A stretch of 64,000 nt of DNA from Devosia sp. SL43 (GCF_021729885.1 NZ_CP063401.1:1674001-1738000), one strand, 5' to 3'. Shown: positions 35,163 through 45,666, counted from the stretch's first letter. Program-made: numbers and translations. The notes: a model not told the origin generated them from the letters alone.

Positions 35163-36761
35163 ATGCCTCAACTAGCCCTGCCTCCCCGCCCCCTGCGCGT
35201 GGCCTCGGCTATCACCCTCGCGCTGGCCATCACCATCCTCATCGCCCTCGTCCTCTGGGCCATCCTCGCCGCCGCCACCGACAGTGAAGGCTCCGGCTCG
35301 CGGGTCGATATCGCCCACCTGCTGCGCATGACATCGATCCAGGCCGGCCTGACCACTGTGCTGTCCCTGGCCGTCGGCACGGCCCTCGCATGGGCGCTCA
35401 ACCGCCTGCGTTTCCCGGGGCGCGACCTGGTGGTCGGCCTCTTCGCCTCGGCCATCGTCACTCCAGGTATGGTGGTCGCCTTCGGCATGCTGTCGATCTG
35501 GGGCCGCAATGGCTGGATCAATCAGGCCAGCGAAGCCCTGTTCGGCGTGCCTTTGGGCAATCCGGCCTTCGGTCTCTCCGGCATCCTCTTCGCCCATGTC
35601 ATCCTCGACGGCGCCTTCGCCGCCCGCATCATCTTGGCCCGGCTCGACGCCATTCCGACCGCACGCCTCAAGACCGGCCAGTCCCTTGCTCTATCGGCGT
35701 GGCAACGCTTTTCCATCATCGACTGGCCGGCTTTGCGCGGCACCCTGCCCGGCCTCGCCGCAATCATCTTTCTCCTCGCCTTCACCAGCTTTCCCATCGT
35801 GCTGCTGCTCGGTGGCGGCCCCGCCAACCAAACGCTCGAAGTCGCCATCTATGCCGCCGTGAGGCAGGATTTCGACCTAGTGGGCGCCGTGCGCTTGGCT
35901 GCAACACAGATCGCCGTCTGCTCTGTCGTGATCCTGGCGGCCTCCGCTTTGGCACCCATTCCCGCCAGCTTCGGCGCCTCAGTCGCTCCGCGCTGGCGTG
36001 ACCGCTCCGTGGCTCGGACCCTGCAATGGTTGGTGCTGGCCCTGTCGACCGTGATCTTCGTGCTGCCGCTGGCCTCCGTACTGGTCAACGGCCTCACCAC
36101 TGGCCTCGGCAGCCTGGTGGCGCAGCCTGCCTTCTGGCGGGCGACAGTCAGCAGCCTCGTCATAGGCTCGGCATCGGCAGTCTTCACGCTCGCCCTGGCA
36201 CTGCTGCTGGCACTCGGCCGGGCTGCAACGCCCAATCGCCTCATGCGAACCCTGCTCGGCATGCCCGTCTTTGCCTATCTGGCAGTGCCAGCTGTGGTTT
36301 TGTCACTCGGCTTCTTCCTGCTTGTTCGTACACTGGGAGTGTCACCTGCCATCGCAGCGCCCTTCGTCGTCATCCTGGGCAACAGCCTGCTTGCACTCCC
36401 CTTCGCCATGGCGACCCTCGGACCGCCGCTCGAGGCAATAGCCCGCACGCGCGGCAAGCTGATCCGCTCGCTTGGACTCTCCGGCTGGTGTCAATTCGCC
36501 TTTGTCGAATACCCCCTGCTTGGCAAAGATATCGGCATCATGCTGGCGCTGGCCTTCTGCTTCTCCCTCGGCGATCTCGGCGTCATCGCCCTGTTCGGCA
36601 CGCAGGACTTCCAGACCCTACCCCTGATGATGTTCCGCGCCTTGGGCGCCTATCGCGGCAATGACGCGGCCGCAATTGGCGCATTGCTGCTGCTTGGCAC
36701 CATCGTCGCCTTTGTGGGTCTGCCCCGCCTCTTCGAAAGGATCGCCAATGCTACGCGTTGA
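35163..36761 (+). CDS. thiP: Thiamine ABC transporter permease
   Basis: Inner-membrane permease of 532 residues made of two fused BPD_transp_1 halves, each with about six helices. Coupling EAA-type loops appear as LDAIPTARLKTGQSLALSAWQRFSIIDWP (first half) and IARTRGKLIRSLGLSGWCQFAFVEYP (second half). ATG at 35163 is right after the intergenic repeat, whose poly-G end supplies the ribosome-binding site. thiQ overlaps its 3' end by 14 bases. Confidence 0.93.
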   Translation: MPQLALPPRPLRVASAITLALAITILIALVLWAILAAATDSEGSGSRVDIAHLLRMTSIQAGLTTVLSLAVGTALAWALNRLRFPGRDLVVGLFASAIVTPGMVVAFGMLSIWGRNGWINQASEALFGVPLGNPAFGLSGILFAHVILDGAFAARIILARLDAIPTARLKTGQSLALSAWQRFSIIDWPALRGTLPGLAAIIFLLAFTSFPIVLLLGGGPANQTLEVAIYAAVRQDFDLVGAVRLAATQIAVCSVVILAASALAPIPASFGASVAPRWRDRSVARTLQWLVLALSTVIFVLPLASVLVNGLTTGLGSLVAQPAFWRATVSSLVIGSASAVFTLALALLLALGRAATPNRLMRTLLGMPVFAYLAVPAVVLSLGFFLLVRTLGVSPAIAAPFVVILGNSLLALPFAMATLGPPLEAIARTRGKLIRSLGLSGWCQFAFVEYPLLGKDIGIMLALAFCFSLGDLGVIALFGTQDFQTLPLMMFRALGAYRGNDAAAIGALLLLGTIVAFVGLPRLFERIANATR

Positions 36762-37386
36762 CGAACTGCGCTTCGCCCATCCCGGCCAAAGCGAGCCCTA
36801 CAATTTCAGCTTCATCGCCGCGCCCGGCGAGGTTACTGCGATTTCCGGTGCCAGTGGCTCCGGCAAATCCACTCTGCTCGACTTGCTTGCCGGGTTCCTT
36901 ACGCCCCTTAGCGGACGCATCGATCTCGACGGCAAGGACTTGCTGGCATTGCCACCGGAAGCCCGCCCGGTCTCGCTGCTGCTGCAGTCGGAAAGCCTAT
37001 TCGAGCACCTGCGCGCCGATCGAAATATCGAGCTTGGCCTGCCGGCCCATACTGGCCGATCGGAAGCCGCTGCCCGCATCGCACAGGTATTGGCCGAAGT
37101 TGGTCTCGAAGATGTCGGCCCCCAGGTCGCCTCGACCCTGTCGGGCGGCCAGAAGCAGCGCGTCGCTCTGGCGCGAACCCTGTTACGCGACCGGCCCGTG
37201 CTGCTGCTCGACGAACCGTTTTCAGCGCTCGACGACGAAACCCGCGTCACGACCCGAGACCTGGTTCTGACCCTGACCCGGCGCCACGCTTGGCACACCA
37301 TTCTGGTCAGCCACCACGCCGACGACGTCGCAGCATTAGCCAGCCGACGCTATCGGCTGGCCGCGGGGCGTTTGCTGGAAGCCTGA
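36748..37386 (+). CDS. thiQ: Thiamine ABC transporter ATP-binding protein
   Basis: 212-residue ATPase. Walker A GASGSGKST (about 33-41), Q-loop in SLLLQSESLFEHL, signature LSGGQKQR, Walker B VLLLDEPFSALDD and switch His in VSHHADD are present. ATG at 36748 overlaps thiP, so translation is coupled; a longer in-frame version starts inside thiP and is not supported. Shorter than most ABC ATPases, which is usual for ThiQ. Confidence 0.93.
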   Translation: MLRVDELRFAHPGQSEPYNFSFIAAPGEVTAISGASGSGKSTLLDLLAGFLTPLSGRIDLDGKDLLALPPEARPVSLLLQSESLFEHLRADRNIELGLPAHTGRSEAAARIAQVLAEVGLEDVGPQVASTLSGGQKQRVALARTLLRDRPVLLLDEPFSALDDETRVTTRDLVLTLTRRHAWHTILVSHHADDVAALASRRYRLAAGRLLEA

Positions 37387-37388
37387 AC

Positions 37389-39320
37389 TTACTGGGTCCA
37401 GGTACCGAAAACCTTGTCAAACAGCGCCTGTGCCGTCTCATCCTTCTCGAGGGTGATGATGGCGTTCCGGCCAGTGCCATAGACGACCGCCAGATCCATC
37501 CACTTGCGGTTCTCGAGCAGGTCGGTATTGGCCGTCGCATCGTCTGGCGATGCGCTCAGAGCGAACAGGAACGAGTTGCCGACGACGCGCGCCGAGGCGC
37601 CCACCAGCGGCGTGCCCGGCACGAGTTCCTCATCCTTGAGCAAGACACCCGGCAGGCTGGCAATCGTGCCACCGATAAACGTGTCGTTGACCTCGAAATC
37701 CACCTCCATCAGGTGGCTCGCTGGCAGGCTCGGATCGGAGTTCTTGCGAATGGTGACGTTGACGCCCAGATTGCGCGCCGGAATGCTGGCATGGCCAATC
37801 AGCGTGGGCAGGCCCAGTTCGTCGACCCCTTCGCTCCATTCCACCGTACCGGAGAACGGCACGGCGCCGGTCGTGCCGCTCGGGCTGGCCTCCAGCAGCA
37901 GCGACTGGCTGCCTGCCAGCACCGCCGGATCGACCGAAGCCGCCGGATCATTGGCGGCAACCGTTGTCGCATCCTGTCCCGGAAGCCGCTCCTCGGTCTT
38001 AATTTCACCGGTACCCAGATCGGGCAGCGTGGTTTCGTTGCCGGTCGGCACGACTGGCTCAGGAGTAGGCTCCAGCCTGTCCTCAAGCTCCAGACCTTCC
38101 AGCGCCGTCGATGGTTCGGTTGCGGCGTTAGTCGCCGTATTGCCGGGCGCCGCCGCAGGATCGGTCGATGACACCGCTGGCGCGGGTTCGACAGGATCGA
38201 GCGTGGGCGTCGGCACGGCGGGCGTATCAGTGGCCTCGGCAACAGTAGTTGTCGGCTGATTGAACATCTGGTCGAGGTCGATATAGCCCTCGCGCCACGC
38301 CCAGAAGCCGGCTCCGCCGACACCAGCCAGCAAAATCACGAAAACGATCAGGAATATCGTCAGGCCCGGCCCCGAACGTCCGGTAGCAGCAGTCGATGCA
38401 AAGCCGCTATCGTCGACCGCTGCACTGTCGGTGCTCCTTGGCGCCGCGAACATCCGGTCAGCCGCAACTTGGGCCGGTTCCGGCAATTCGGGCGTCGTCT
38501 CGCCACGGGCTTCGCGATCCAGCGTCTCGATTGCGCTTGCGATCGCGCCTTCAGCCTCGATCGTATCGGCTGGCTGAATGGCCTCGAGCTCGACCTCGCG
38601 CACGCTCGACAGAGCCGGCTCGACATGGGCGACAGCCAACGGCGTCACGACCTGAAGCGCGACCGCCTGATTGCCGCTGATCGACGGCTCGATACGGCTG
38701 CTGGAGCGAATGGGTTCGGCAGCCGAATTGGCAGCCAGCGGCATCGAATCGCGGCGCGGCTCGAAACTCGGCGATTTGAGCGGCGCATCGATCTGCCGCA
38801 CATTGGAAGGCGGTGAAGACGGCTCGGATCGCGACGGTCGAGAATCGATCTTGGGCTTGGCCGCCTGCACCTCTGACACCTTGGCGCCAGACGTTGCCGC
38901 TGCCTGCTCGATAATCTCTTCGATCGACATCGTGTCTGTCGACTTTTCGGCCACGGGCGCCGGCTTGGGCGCCTCTGGCACCACGACCGGCTTAGTCTCG
39001 ACGGGCTTTATTGCGGCTGGTTTGGGTGGCTCGACGGGCTTCGGCTCGGGCGGCTTGGCGGCCTCCACAGGCCTGGGCGCCATGGCGTCGCGCCCAAGCG
39101 TGATGATCGCCTCGCTGGCTTCCTGCTCGACCTGGCGGATGCAATCCTCAAGCTGCAGACGATGCTGGGTAATATCGCGCGCCGGCAATGGGGGCGTAAT
39201 CGCCCGCAGTTGACCCACGAGAGCTGAACGCGCCTTCTCATAAACCGCACGACGTGCGGCCCCATTATTCTCTGGCAGCGCCGAGATCGCCCGGCGCAAC
39301 AGCTCTTTGTAGTCCGCCAT
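37389..39320 (-). CDS. Large single-pass membrane protein of unknown function
   Basis: 643 residues, family not recognised. Parts: a conserved-looking helical N-terminus (1-75, DYKELLRRAISALPENNGAARRAVYEKARSAL), a Pro/Glu/Lys/Ser-rich disordered cytosolic segment (about 80-315), one membrane helix (about 320-341), a Thr/Pro/Ala-rich linker (about 355-460) and a C-terminal globular, probably periplasmic, beta-rich domain (about 475-640) containing SGTVEWSEGVDELG and LPGVLLKDEEL. The topology (disordered inside, folded outside) is unusual. It lies 2 bases after the convergent thiQ end and 48 bases downstream of purA on the same strand's neighbour side. Confidence 0.8.
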   Translation of the reverse strand: MADYKELLRRAISALPENNGAARRAVYEKARSALVGQLRAITPPLPARDITQHRLQLEDCIRQVEQEASEAIITLGRDAMAPRPVEAAKPPEPKPVEPPKPAAIKPVETKPVVVPEAPKPAPVAEKSTDTMSIEEIIEQAAATSGAKVSEVQAAKPKIDSRPSRSEPSSPPSNVRQIDAPLKSPSFEPRRDSMPLAANSAAEPIRSSSRIEPSISGNQAVALQVVTPLAVAHVEPALSSVREVELEAIQPADTIEAEGAIASAIETLDREARGETTPELPEPAQVAADRMFAAPRSTDSAAVDDSGFASTAATGRSGPGLTIFLIVFVILLAGVGGAGFWAWREGYIDLDQMFNQPTTTVAEATDTPAVPTPTLDPVEPAPAVSSTDPAAAPGNTATNAATEPSTALEGLELEDRLEPTPEPVVPTGNETTLPDLGTGEIKTEERLPGQDATTVAANDPAASVDPAVLAGSQSLLLEASPSGTTGAVPFSGTVEWSEGVDELGLPTLIGHASIPARNLGVNVTIRKNSDPSLPASHLMEVDFEVNDTFIGGTIASLPGVLLKDEELVPGTPLVGASARVVGNSFLFALSASPDDATANTDLLENRKWMDLAVVYGTGRNAIITLEKDETAQALFDKVFGTWTQ

Positions 39321-39368
39321 TGGTTACTTGGTACTCACGATTGCTGCGACGTGTTGTAACAAAAAAAC

Positions 39369-40658
39369 TTAGTCTTGGAATGGGTCAACCACAAGGATGG
39401 TATCCAACCGTTCCGGGCTCGTCGAAAGCATCGCGACCGGAGCCCCGATCAGCTCTTCGATGTATCGGACATATTTGATCGCCTGTGCGGGCAATTCGGC
39501 CCAGCTCCGGGCGCCGGCGGTGGTTTCCGACCAACCTTCGAGCGTCTCGTAAATCGGCTTAACCCGCGCTTGTGCCCCCATTGAGGCAGGCAAATAATCA
39601 ATCCGTGATCCATCGAGCTCATAGGCCACGCAGACCTTGATCTCCTTGAGGCCATCCAGCACGTCGAGCTTGGTGAGCGCGATGCCCGAAATGCCCGAGG
39701 TCTTGACCGTCTGGCGCACCAGCACGGCATCGAACCAGCCGCAACGACGCGGGCGGCCGGTATTGACGCCGACTTCACGGCCCACCGTTGCCAAATGGCG
39801 GCCGATGTCGTCGTCGAGTTCACATGGGAACGGGCCTTCGCCGACGCGGGTCGTATAAGCCTTGGTGATGCCAAGGACGTATCCGATGGCTGTCGGCCCC
39901 AGGCCCGAACCAGCTGCCGCCTGCCCAGCCACGGTGTTCGACGAGGTCACGAACGGATAAGTGCCGTGATCGTTGTCGAGCAACGCACCCTGCGCGCCCT
40001 CGAACAGGATACGCGCGCCTGCCTTGCGCTTGTCGTCGAGCACCTTCCACACCTGGTCCATAAAGGGCAGGATTTCAGCGGCGACGGCCATCAGCTCGTC
40101 GTAAATCGTCGCCGCCTCAATCTCGACCAGGCCAAGGCCGCGCCGCAGCGCATTGTGGTGGGTCAGCAACCGCTCGATCTTGGCCAGCAGCGTATCGGGC
40201 TCGCTGAGATCGATCAGACGGATGGCGCGACGGCCAACTTTGTCCTCATAGGCCGGACCGATACCGCGTCGGGTCGTGCCGATCTTGAGCCCGGAATTGG
40301 CGTCTTCGCGGATACCGTCCAGCTCGCGATGGAGCGACAGGATCAGCGGGGCATTGTCGGCGATGCGCAGGATTTCCGGGGTGATCGTGATCCCCTGCCC
40401 GCGCAGCTTTGCCATTTCTTGGACGAAGTGGTGCGGATCGACGACCACGCCATTGCCGATGACCGAGAGCTTGCCCTGCACCAGGCCCGAGGGCAGCAGC
40501 GCCAGCTTGTAGCTCACGCCATCAATAACCAGTGTGTGCCCGGCATTGTGGCCGCCATGGTAGCGCACCACCACATCGGCGCGCTCCGAAAGCCAGTCGA
40601 CGATCTTGCCTTTGCCCTCGTCACCCCATTGCGAGCCGACGACAACCACATTAGCCAT
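39369..40658 (-). CDS. purA: Adenylosuccinate synthetase
   Basis: 429-residue enzyme joining IMP and aspartate with GTP in AMP synthesis. Signature sequences: [16 protein letters not shown] at the start, the catalytic His in [49 protein letters not shown] and [15 protein letters not shown] at 40658 has GGAGAA upstream; longer in-frame starts do not match the family. Length is the standard 425-435. Confidence 0.97.
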   Translation of the reverse strand: MANVVVVGSQWGDEGKGKIVDWLSERADVVVRYHGGHNAGHTLVIDGVSYKLALLPSGLVQGKLSVIGNGVVVDPHHFVQEMAKLRGQGITITPEILRIADNAPLILSLHRELDGIREDANSGLKIGTTRRGIGPAYEDKVGRRAIRLIDLSEPDTLLAKIERLLTHHNALRRGLGLVEIEAATIYDELMAVAAEILPFMDQVWKVLDDKRKAGARILFEGAQGALLDNDHGTYPFVTSSNTVAGQAAAGSGLGPTAIGYVLGITKAYTTRVGEGPFPCELDDDIGRHLATVGREVGVNTGRPRRCGWFDAVLVRQTVKTSGISGIALTKLDVLDGLKEIKVCVAYELDGSRIDYLPASMGAQARVKPIYETLEGWSETTAGARSWAELPAQAIKYVRYIEELIGAPVAMLSTSPERLDTILVVDPFQD

Positions 40659-40817
40659 TGAAATTCTTCTCCAGGATAGGCGCGACACAAAGGGCCCGGC
40701 GTCCAGCGCCGCACCCTTCCCCACTTGGACGTCTGTCCCCCCGGCCACCTTGGGTGTGATTTTGATCGTGGCCGAATAACTGCTAAGTCCGACTGTCCAT
40801 ACATCACCCTGAAGACG

Positions 40818-41765
40818 ATGACAAAGCCGCAGACCAACGAAAATCGCGGCATATCGGCCCGCCTGCTCGACCAACCATACCTGCTGCTGATTCTGGCGCC
40901 GCTGTTCTGGGGCGGCAATGTCGTGGCCGCCAAGCTGGTCGTCGGCGAGATCGACCCGTTCCTGCTGCTGGCGGCCCGCTGCGTCGGCGCAACACTGTTC
41001 ATTCTGCCGTTTTCATGGCGATTTTTGAAAGCGGACTGGCCGGTCATCAGCCGCACTTGGCCGCTCCTCATGGCGTTCGGCGCCATCGGCTATGCACTCT
41101 TCAACGTGCTGCTCTATGTGGGACTGAGCACAACCACTGGCGTGAACGCCGCTATCGTCCAGGCAGCCCTGCCCATGATGATTCTTGCCGCCAACTTCAT
41201 TGTTTTCCGCACCCGCGTGAAACCGCTCCAGATCGCGGGCGTCATCATCGCCATCATGGGCGTCATGCTGACTGCCACGCATGGCGACCTCGGCCGCATC
41301 CTCGGCCTCGACATCAATGTCGGCGACGGCTTTGTTATTCTGGCCTGCCTCGCCTACACCGCCTACACGCTGGCCCTGAAGTACCGCCCCAATGTCCACA
41401 TGATGAGCTTCATGGCCGTCGCCTTCTCCGGCGCGGCTCTGACCGGGCTGATCATGTTGCAGCTTTTCGGGAATGGCATAGCTTCGTTCGCCACCATCCC
41501 GCAGATGTCGCCCACCGTTTGGGCCGTCATCATCTACGTGATGATCTTCCCATCCATGTTCAGCCAGGTCTTCTATGCGCGTGGCGTCGAACTGGTCGGC
41601 CCAAACCGGGCTGCACCGAGCCATAACCTGATCCCGGTATTCGGTGCGTTGGGCTCGGTCATCATCCTGGGCGAGCGGCTGGAGCTTTACCACTACATCG
41701 CAGCGATCATCATCGTCGGGGGTATCGTTCTGGCGGAATGGACCGCGCGAGGCAGGCAGATCTAG
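40818..41765 (+). CDS. EamA/DMT family transporter
   Basis: Inner-membrane protein of 315 residues with ten predicted helices in two EamA repeats (about 20-145 and 165-305). Typical pieces are [30 protein letters not shown] in the first half and [35 protein letters not shown] in the second. Members export amino acids or other metabolites; substrate unknown. ATG at 40818 chosen as the first start consistent with the family. Overlaps the convergent DUF3592-like gene by 4 bases. Confidence 0.9.
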   Translation: MTKPQTNENRGISARLLDQPYLLLILAPLFWGGNVVAAKLVVGEIDPFLLLAARCVGATLFILPFSWRFLKADWPVISRTWPLLMAFGAIGYALFNVLLYVGLSTTTGVNAAIVQAALPMMILAANFIVFRTRVKPLQIAGVIIAIMGVMLTATHGDLGRILGLDINVGDGFVILACLAYTAYTLALKYRPNVHMMSFMAVAFSGAALTGLIMLQLFGNGIASFATIPQMSPTVWAVIIYVMIFPSMFSQVFYARGVELVGPNRAAPSHNLIPVFGALGSVIILGERLELYHYIAAIIIVGGIVLAEWTARGRQI

Positions 41766-42610
41766 GTGCCGCGCCGACCGAACTGCCCCCTTGCTGTCGA
41801 ACGCGGTGCTGCGACCGGAGATGCTGAAATAACCGGCGGGCGAACGGGGCGCGTTGGCGCAGCAGGTGGCGGAATCGAATCGCGCAATGCCTGCGCGCTT
41901 TTGGCGAATCCCCAAATTCCCAGGATCAGGAACACGAGCTGGGCAGCAACGAAGTAGAGAGCGAACTGTAATGAGAACGAGAAATCCAGCTCGCTTCGCG
42001 ATGGATCGAGCGGGTCGTAGGTGACCTCGGCGGCACCAGCCTTGACCGTCCGCGGCGCGGTGTACTCGAACTGGTTTGCCGTGCCGGTGACGATCTGACC
42101 GTCCTCGGTCAAGAACTGATAGTGAATTCGTCGGATATCTGGGCCGATATCGGGGGCAGGCTCTGCGCTCAATATCTGGGCAACAACCGTCCGCCCCTGC
42201 TCGGCCAACCGATAATCATCGACCAGCGGACCGATGCCGAAGGTCAGCCCATAGGCGCCGTAGAGGGTCCCAGCGCTATAGATGCAGAGCGACAGCAGCC
42301 GGGTTGGCGTTGTCGTGCCGACGCCCTCCTCATCATCGGGCAAGCCGGCGCGGATACGCGCCAGCATGAAGGCGACAGCGACGGCAACAATTGCAATGCC
42401 GAACATGATAGGCAGGAGGTGTTGCGCCACGACCAGGGTCGCCATGTCGCCACGAAAGCCGCTATGCGGCAGGTCAGAACCCGCCATCGTTGTTGCGATG
42501 AACAGTGCGCCGACAAAGTGCACGAGGCCATAGGCCAGAACGCCCAGCCCGGCTAGAGCACCCATTGTGCCGAGTGCCAGAGAAACGCAGTAGCGCATCA
42601 GTGAAATCAT
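41762..42610 (-). CDS. Membrane protein with DUF3592-like domain
   Basis: 282 residues. Three or four hydrophobic segments (about 8-38, 60-85, 105-125) precede a soluble strand-rich part (about 145-205; TVVAQILSAE, IHYQFLTEDGQIVTGTANQF, TVKAGAAEVTYDPLDPSRSEL) that looks like DUF3592, then another membrane helix (about 215-240) and a Pro-rich tail. Function unknown. ATG at 42610 has GGAGGGG upstream. Confidence 0.7.
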   Translation of the reverse strand: MISLMRYCVSLALGTMGALAGLGVLAYGLVHFVGALFIATTMAGSDLPHSGFRGDMATLVVAQHLLPIMFGIAIVAVAVAFMLARIRAGLPDDEEGVGTTTPTRLLSLCIYSAGTLYGAYGLTFGIGPLVDDYRLAEQGRTVVAQILSAEPAPDIGPDIRRIHYQFLTEDGQIVTGTANQFEYTAPRTVKAGAAEVTYDPLDPSRSELDFSFSLQFALYFVAAQLVFLILGIWGFAKSAQALRDSIPPPAAPTRPVRPPVISASPVAAPRSTARGQFGRRGT

Positions 42611-42697
42611 GAGGCCCCTCCTGCACCACCTTTGGCACAAGGTATCGAGGCGTCAAATCACTGGCTGCCCAGAGGGTTAAGCCTTGGTGGCATGATG

Positions 42698-42725
42698 GCC
42701 CGGGGGTGTGCGCACCACCCGGGCC
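42698..42725. terminator. GC-rich hairpin after serA
   Basis: GGCCCGGG...CCCGGGCC stem with a TGCG loop, 16 bases beyond the serA stop. No T-run, so it could be a transcript-end stabiliser rather than an intrinsic terminator. Confidence 0.4.
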
Positions 42726-42740
42726 GGAGTCAGGAAATGC

Positions 42741-44324
42741 CTAGAACCGCAGCGCCTTAGCTTGCTTGACGCCTTCGAGCGCGGCGATCTCCGCCAGTTG
42801 CGGGTCGGTCAGCGTGCCATCGATCGACACCAGCGCGATCGCATCGGCTCCGACATCGGCGCGGCCGAGGTTGAAGTTGGCGATGTTGATGCCGAGCTTG
42901 CCGAGCAGCGTGCCGAGACGGCCGATATGGCCCGGCTTGTCCTCGTTGGTCACATAGAGCATGGATGGCGTCAGTTCGGCCTCCATGTTGATATCCTTGA
43001 CCTGGATTATGCGTGGCTTGCCGTTGGCAAAAATCGTGCCGGCAACGCCGCGGACCTGACGCTCGGTGGTCACCGTCAGACGAATGTAGCCCTCATAGGC
43101 CCCCTGGCGGTCACGGGTCGTGGTCTCCACGGAAATCCCGCGATCCTTGGCGATCTGCGGTGCCGAGACCATGTTGATATCGCCCAGCGACGGCTTGAGC
43201 ACGCCATTGATGGTAGCGGCAATCATCGGCTTGACGTTGAGGTCGGCGACATTGCCCTCGAACTCGATCTTGATCCCGGTGATGGCGGTTTCGGTGAGCT
43301 GGCCAGCGAAGGAGCCCAGCGCTTCGGCCAGCTTGACCCATGGCGTCAGGATGGGTGCTTCCTCGGCCGAGATCGACGGGAAATTGAGCGCATTGGTGAT
43401 TTCGCCGCTCATCAGATAGGCCGAGATTTGCTCGGCAACCTGCAGGGCGACGTTTTCCTGCGCTTCGGTGGTTGCAGCGCCAAGATGGGGCGTGCAGATC
43501 ACATTGGGCAGATCGAACAGCGGATTGTTCTCGGCCGGCTCTTCAAGAAACACGTCCAGCGCCGCACCGGCCACCTGGCCAGACTTAAGCGCATCATACA
43601 GAGCCGTCTCGTCGATGAGACCACCGCGCGCGCAATTGATGATACGCACGCCCTTCTTGGTCTTTCTGAGGGCCTCGGCACTGATGATGTTGCGCGTGGC
43701 ATCGATCAGCGGCGTATGCAGCGTGATGAAATCGGCGCGTGCCAACAGATCGTCGAGCTCGACCTTTTCGACGCCGAGCGTCTGCGCGCGTTCCGGGGTG
43801 AGGAACGGGTCGAAGGCAATGACCTTCATGCGCAGACCAATGGCGCGATCGGCGACGATCGAGCCGATATTGCCGGCGCCGATCAGACCTAGCGTCTTGT
43901 TGGTGACTTCGACGCCCATGAAGCGGTTCTTTTCCCACTTGCTGGCGCGGGTCGATGCATCGGCCTCCGGCAGTTGGCGGGCCAAAGCCATCATCATGGC
44001 AATGGCATGCTCGGCCGTTGTAATGGAATTGCCGAAGGGCGTGTTCATCACGATAATGCCCTTCTTGGTCGCCGCCGGAATGTCGACATTGTCGACACCG
44101 ATACCGGCGCGGCCGATCACCTTGAGATTGTCAGCAGCAGCGATGATCTTTTCGGTGATCTTGGAGGCCGAGCGGATGGCCAGACCATCATACTGGCCGA
44201 TCACGGCGAGCAGCTTGTCCTTGTCCTTGCCCAGATCGGGCAGATAATCCACCTCGACACCGTTGTCCTTGAAGATCTGGACGGCGGTAGGGCTGAGCTT
44301 GTCGGAAACGAGAACCTTGGGCAT
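42741..44324 (-). CDS. serA: D-3-phosphoglycerate dehydrogenase
   Basis: 527-residue enzyme for the first step of serine synthesis. Substrate/catalytic domain at both ends of the dehydrogenase half, NAD-binding GAGNIGSIVADRAIG (about 148-162), catalytic Arg/Glu/His region with CARGGLIDETAL and TPHLGAATTEAQEN, then the intervening and C-terminal ACT domains (about 450-527, YVTNEDKPGHIGRLGTLLGKLGINIANFNLGR). This long form with a regulatory ACT domain is usual in Alphaproteobacteria. ATG at 44324. serC is upstream on the same strand, separated by an inverted repeat. Confidence 0.96.
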   Translation of the reverse strand: MPKVLVSDKLSPTAVQIFKDNGVEVDYLPDLGKDKDKLLAVIGQYDGLAIRSASKITEKIIAAADNLKVIGRAGIGVDNVDIPAATKKGIIVMNTPFGNSITTAEHAIAMMMALARQLPEADASTRASKWEKNRFMGVEVTNKTLGLIGAGNIGSIVADRAIGLRMKVIAFDPFLTPERAQTLGVEKVELDDLLARADFITLHTPLIDATRNIISAEALRKTKKGVRIINCARGGLIDETALYDALKSGQVAGAALDVFLEEPAENNPLFDLPNVICTPHLGAATTEAQENVALQVAEQISAYLMSGEITNALNFPSISAEEAPILTPWVKLAEALGSFAGQLTETAITGIKIEFEGNVADLNVKPMIAATINGVLKPSLGDINMVSAPQIAKDRGISVETTTRDRQGAYEGYIRLTVTTERQVRGVAGTIFANGKPRIIQVKDINMEAELTPSMLYVTNEDKPGHIGRLGTLLGKLGINIANFNLGRADVGADAIALVSIDGTLTDPQLAEIAALEGVKQAKALRF

Positions 44325-44358
44325 AGGAGCCCTCCTGATGAATGAGTGTGTGGAGAGA

Positions 44359-44474
44359 ACCCCCACCCTAGCCTCCCCCTGAAGGAGGGGGAGGAGTGGC
44401 TCCGCGTTCGGGGCAGCATGTTGCCCGAAACTCGATCAGCCCCCTCCCCCTTAAGGGGGAGGTTGGGTGGGGGT
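44359..44474. repeat. Inverted repeat between serC and serA
   Basis: Arms 44359-44393 and 44445-44474 (ACCCCCACCCTAGCCTCCCCCT / AGGGGGAGGTTGGGTGGGGGT type, each under 23 bases as matched words) form a long stem. Same loose family as 17489 and 35029. It lies inside a likely serC-serA transcript. Confidence 0.75.
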
Positions 44475-44481
44475 GGAGCAG

Positions 44482-45666
44482 TTAAGCAGCAGCCTTGTTC
44501 AAGGCGGTCAGTTCTTCAGCAAACGCATAATCCAGCCACGGCACCAATGCTGCCAGATCCGACGTCTCTACCGTCGAGCCGGCCCAAATGCGCAGGCCTG
44601 ACGGAGCGTCCTTGTAGGCACCGATGTCATAAGCCACACTGGCCTTATCCAGACGCGACACGATAGCCTTGGCGAACGCCGCCTGCTTGTCGGCATCAAG
44701 CGCCGTCACTGCAGGATCAACGATCGAGAAGCACACCGATGTATTGGAGCGGTTGGCCGGGACCTTGCCCAGGAAGTCGACCCAGTCGGTCTTGGCGACC
44801 CAGTCGGCCAATACGTTGAAATTGGCGTCGGCGCGGGCCTGCATGGCCTTGAGGCCGCCCAGCGACTTGCCCCATTCCATGGCGTCGATGGCATCTTCAA
44901 TGCAGATCATCGACGGCGTGTTGATCGTCGCCGCCTCGAAGACTTCCTCAAGCAGCTTGCCGCCCTTGGTCAGGCGGAAAATCTTGGGCAGCGGCCGATC
45001 GGGCTTGAACGTCTCCAGCCGTTCGACGGCGCGCGGCGACAGGATCAGCACGCCATGTGCGCCTTCTCCACCCAGCGCCTTCTGCCAGGAGAACGTGACG
45101 ACATCGAGCTTGGCGAAATCGAGGTTCTGCGCAAAGGCGGCCGAGGTCGCGTCACAGATCGTGAGGCCCTTGCGGTCCGCCGCGATCCAGTCTCCATTCT
45201 CGACGCGCACGCCCGAGGTCGTGCCATTCCAGGTGAAGACTACATCGCGGCCGAAATCGACCTGGCCGAGATCGGGAATTTCGCCATAGGGCGCCTTGAG
45301 AATGCGAACGTCGTCGAGCTTGAGCTGCTTGCTCACATCGGTGACCCAGCCCTCGCCGAAGCTTTCCCAGGCCAGCATGTCGACGCCACGGGCACCCAAC
45401 ATGCCCCACATGGCCATTTCGACGGCGCCGGTATCGGACGCGGGGACGATGCCGATCCGGTAGTCGGCTGGGACTTCGAGCAGTTCGCGCGTCAGGTCGA
45501 TGGCGCGCTGGATGCGGGCCTTGCCCGGCTTGGAGCGGTGCGACCGGCCGACCAGCGCATTGGCCAGCGCCTCAACCGTCCAGCCAGGACGCTTGGCACA
45601 GGGGCCCGACGAAAAATTTGGGTTTGCCGGTTTCACCGCCGGCGCGATCAGTGGCATTGCAGCCAT
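44482..45666 (-). CDS. serC: Phosphoserine aminotransferase
   Basis: 394-residue PLP enzyme that converts 3-phosphohydroxypyruvate to phosphoserine. Alphaproteobacterial subtype with [13 protein letters not shown] at the start, [11 protein letters not shown], the PLP-Lys region [20 protein letters not shown] and [15 protein letters not shown] at 45666 has GGGAGGG about 9 bases upstream. It precedes serA, the enzyme of the prior pathway step; together they form a serine-synthesis pair. Confidence 0.95.
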   Translation of the reverse strand: MAAMPLIAPAVKPANPNFSSGPCAKRPGWTVEALANALVGRSHRSKPGKARIQRAIDLTRELLEVPADYRIGIVPASDTGAVEMAMWGMLGARGVDMLAWESFGEGWVTDVSKQLKLDDVRILKAPYGEIPDLGQVDFGRDVVFTWNGTTSGVRVENGDWIAADRKGLTICDATSAAFAQNLDFAKLDVVTFSWQKALGGEGAHGVLILSPRAVERLETFKPDRPLPKIFRLTKGGKLLEEVFEAATINTPSMICIEDAIDAMEWGKSLGGLKAMQARADANFNVLADWVAKTDWVDFLGKVPANRSNTSVCFSIVDPAVTALDADKQAAFAKAIVSRLDKASVAYDIGAYKDAPSGLRIWAGSTVETSDLAALVPWLDYAFAEELTALNKAAA

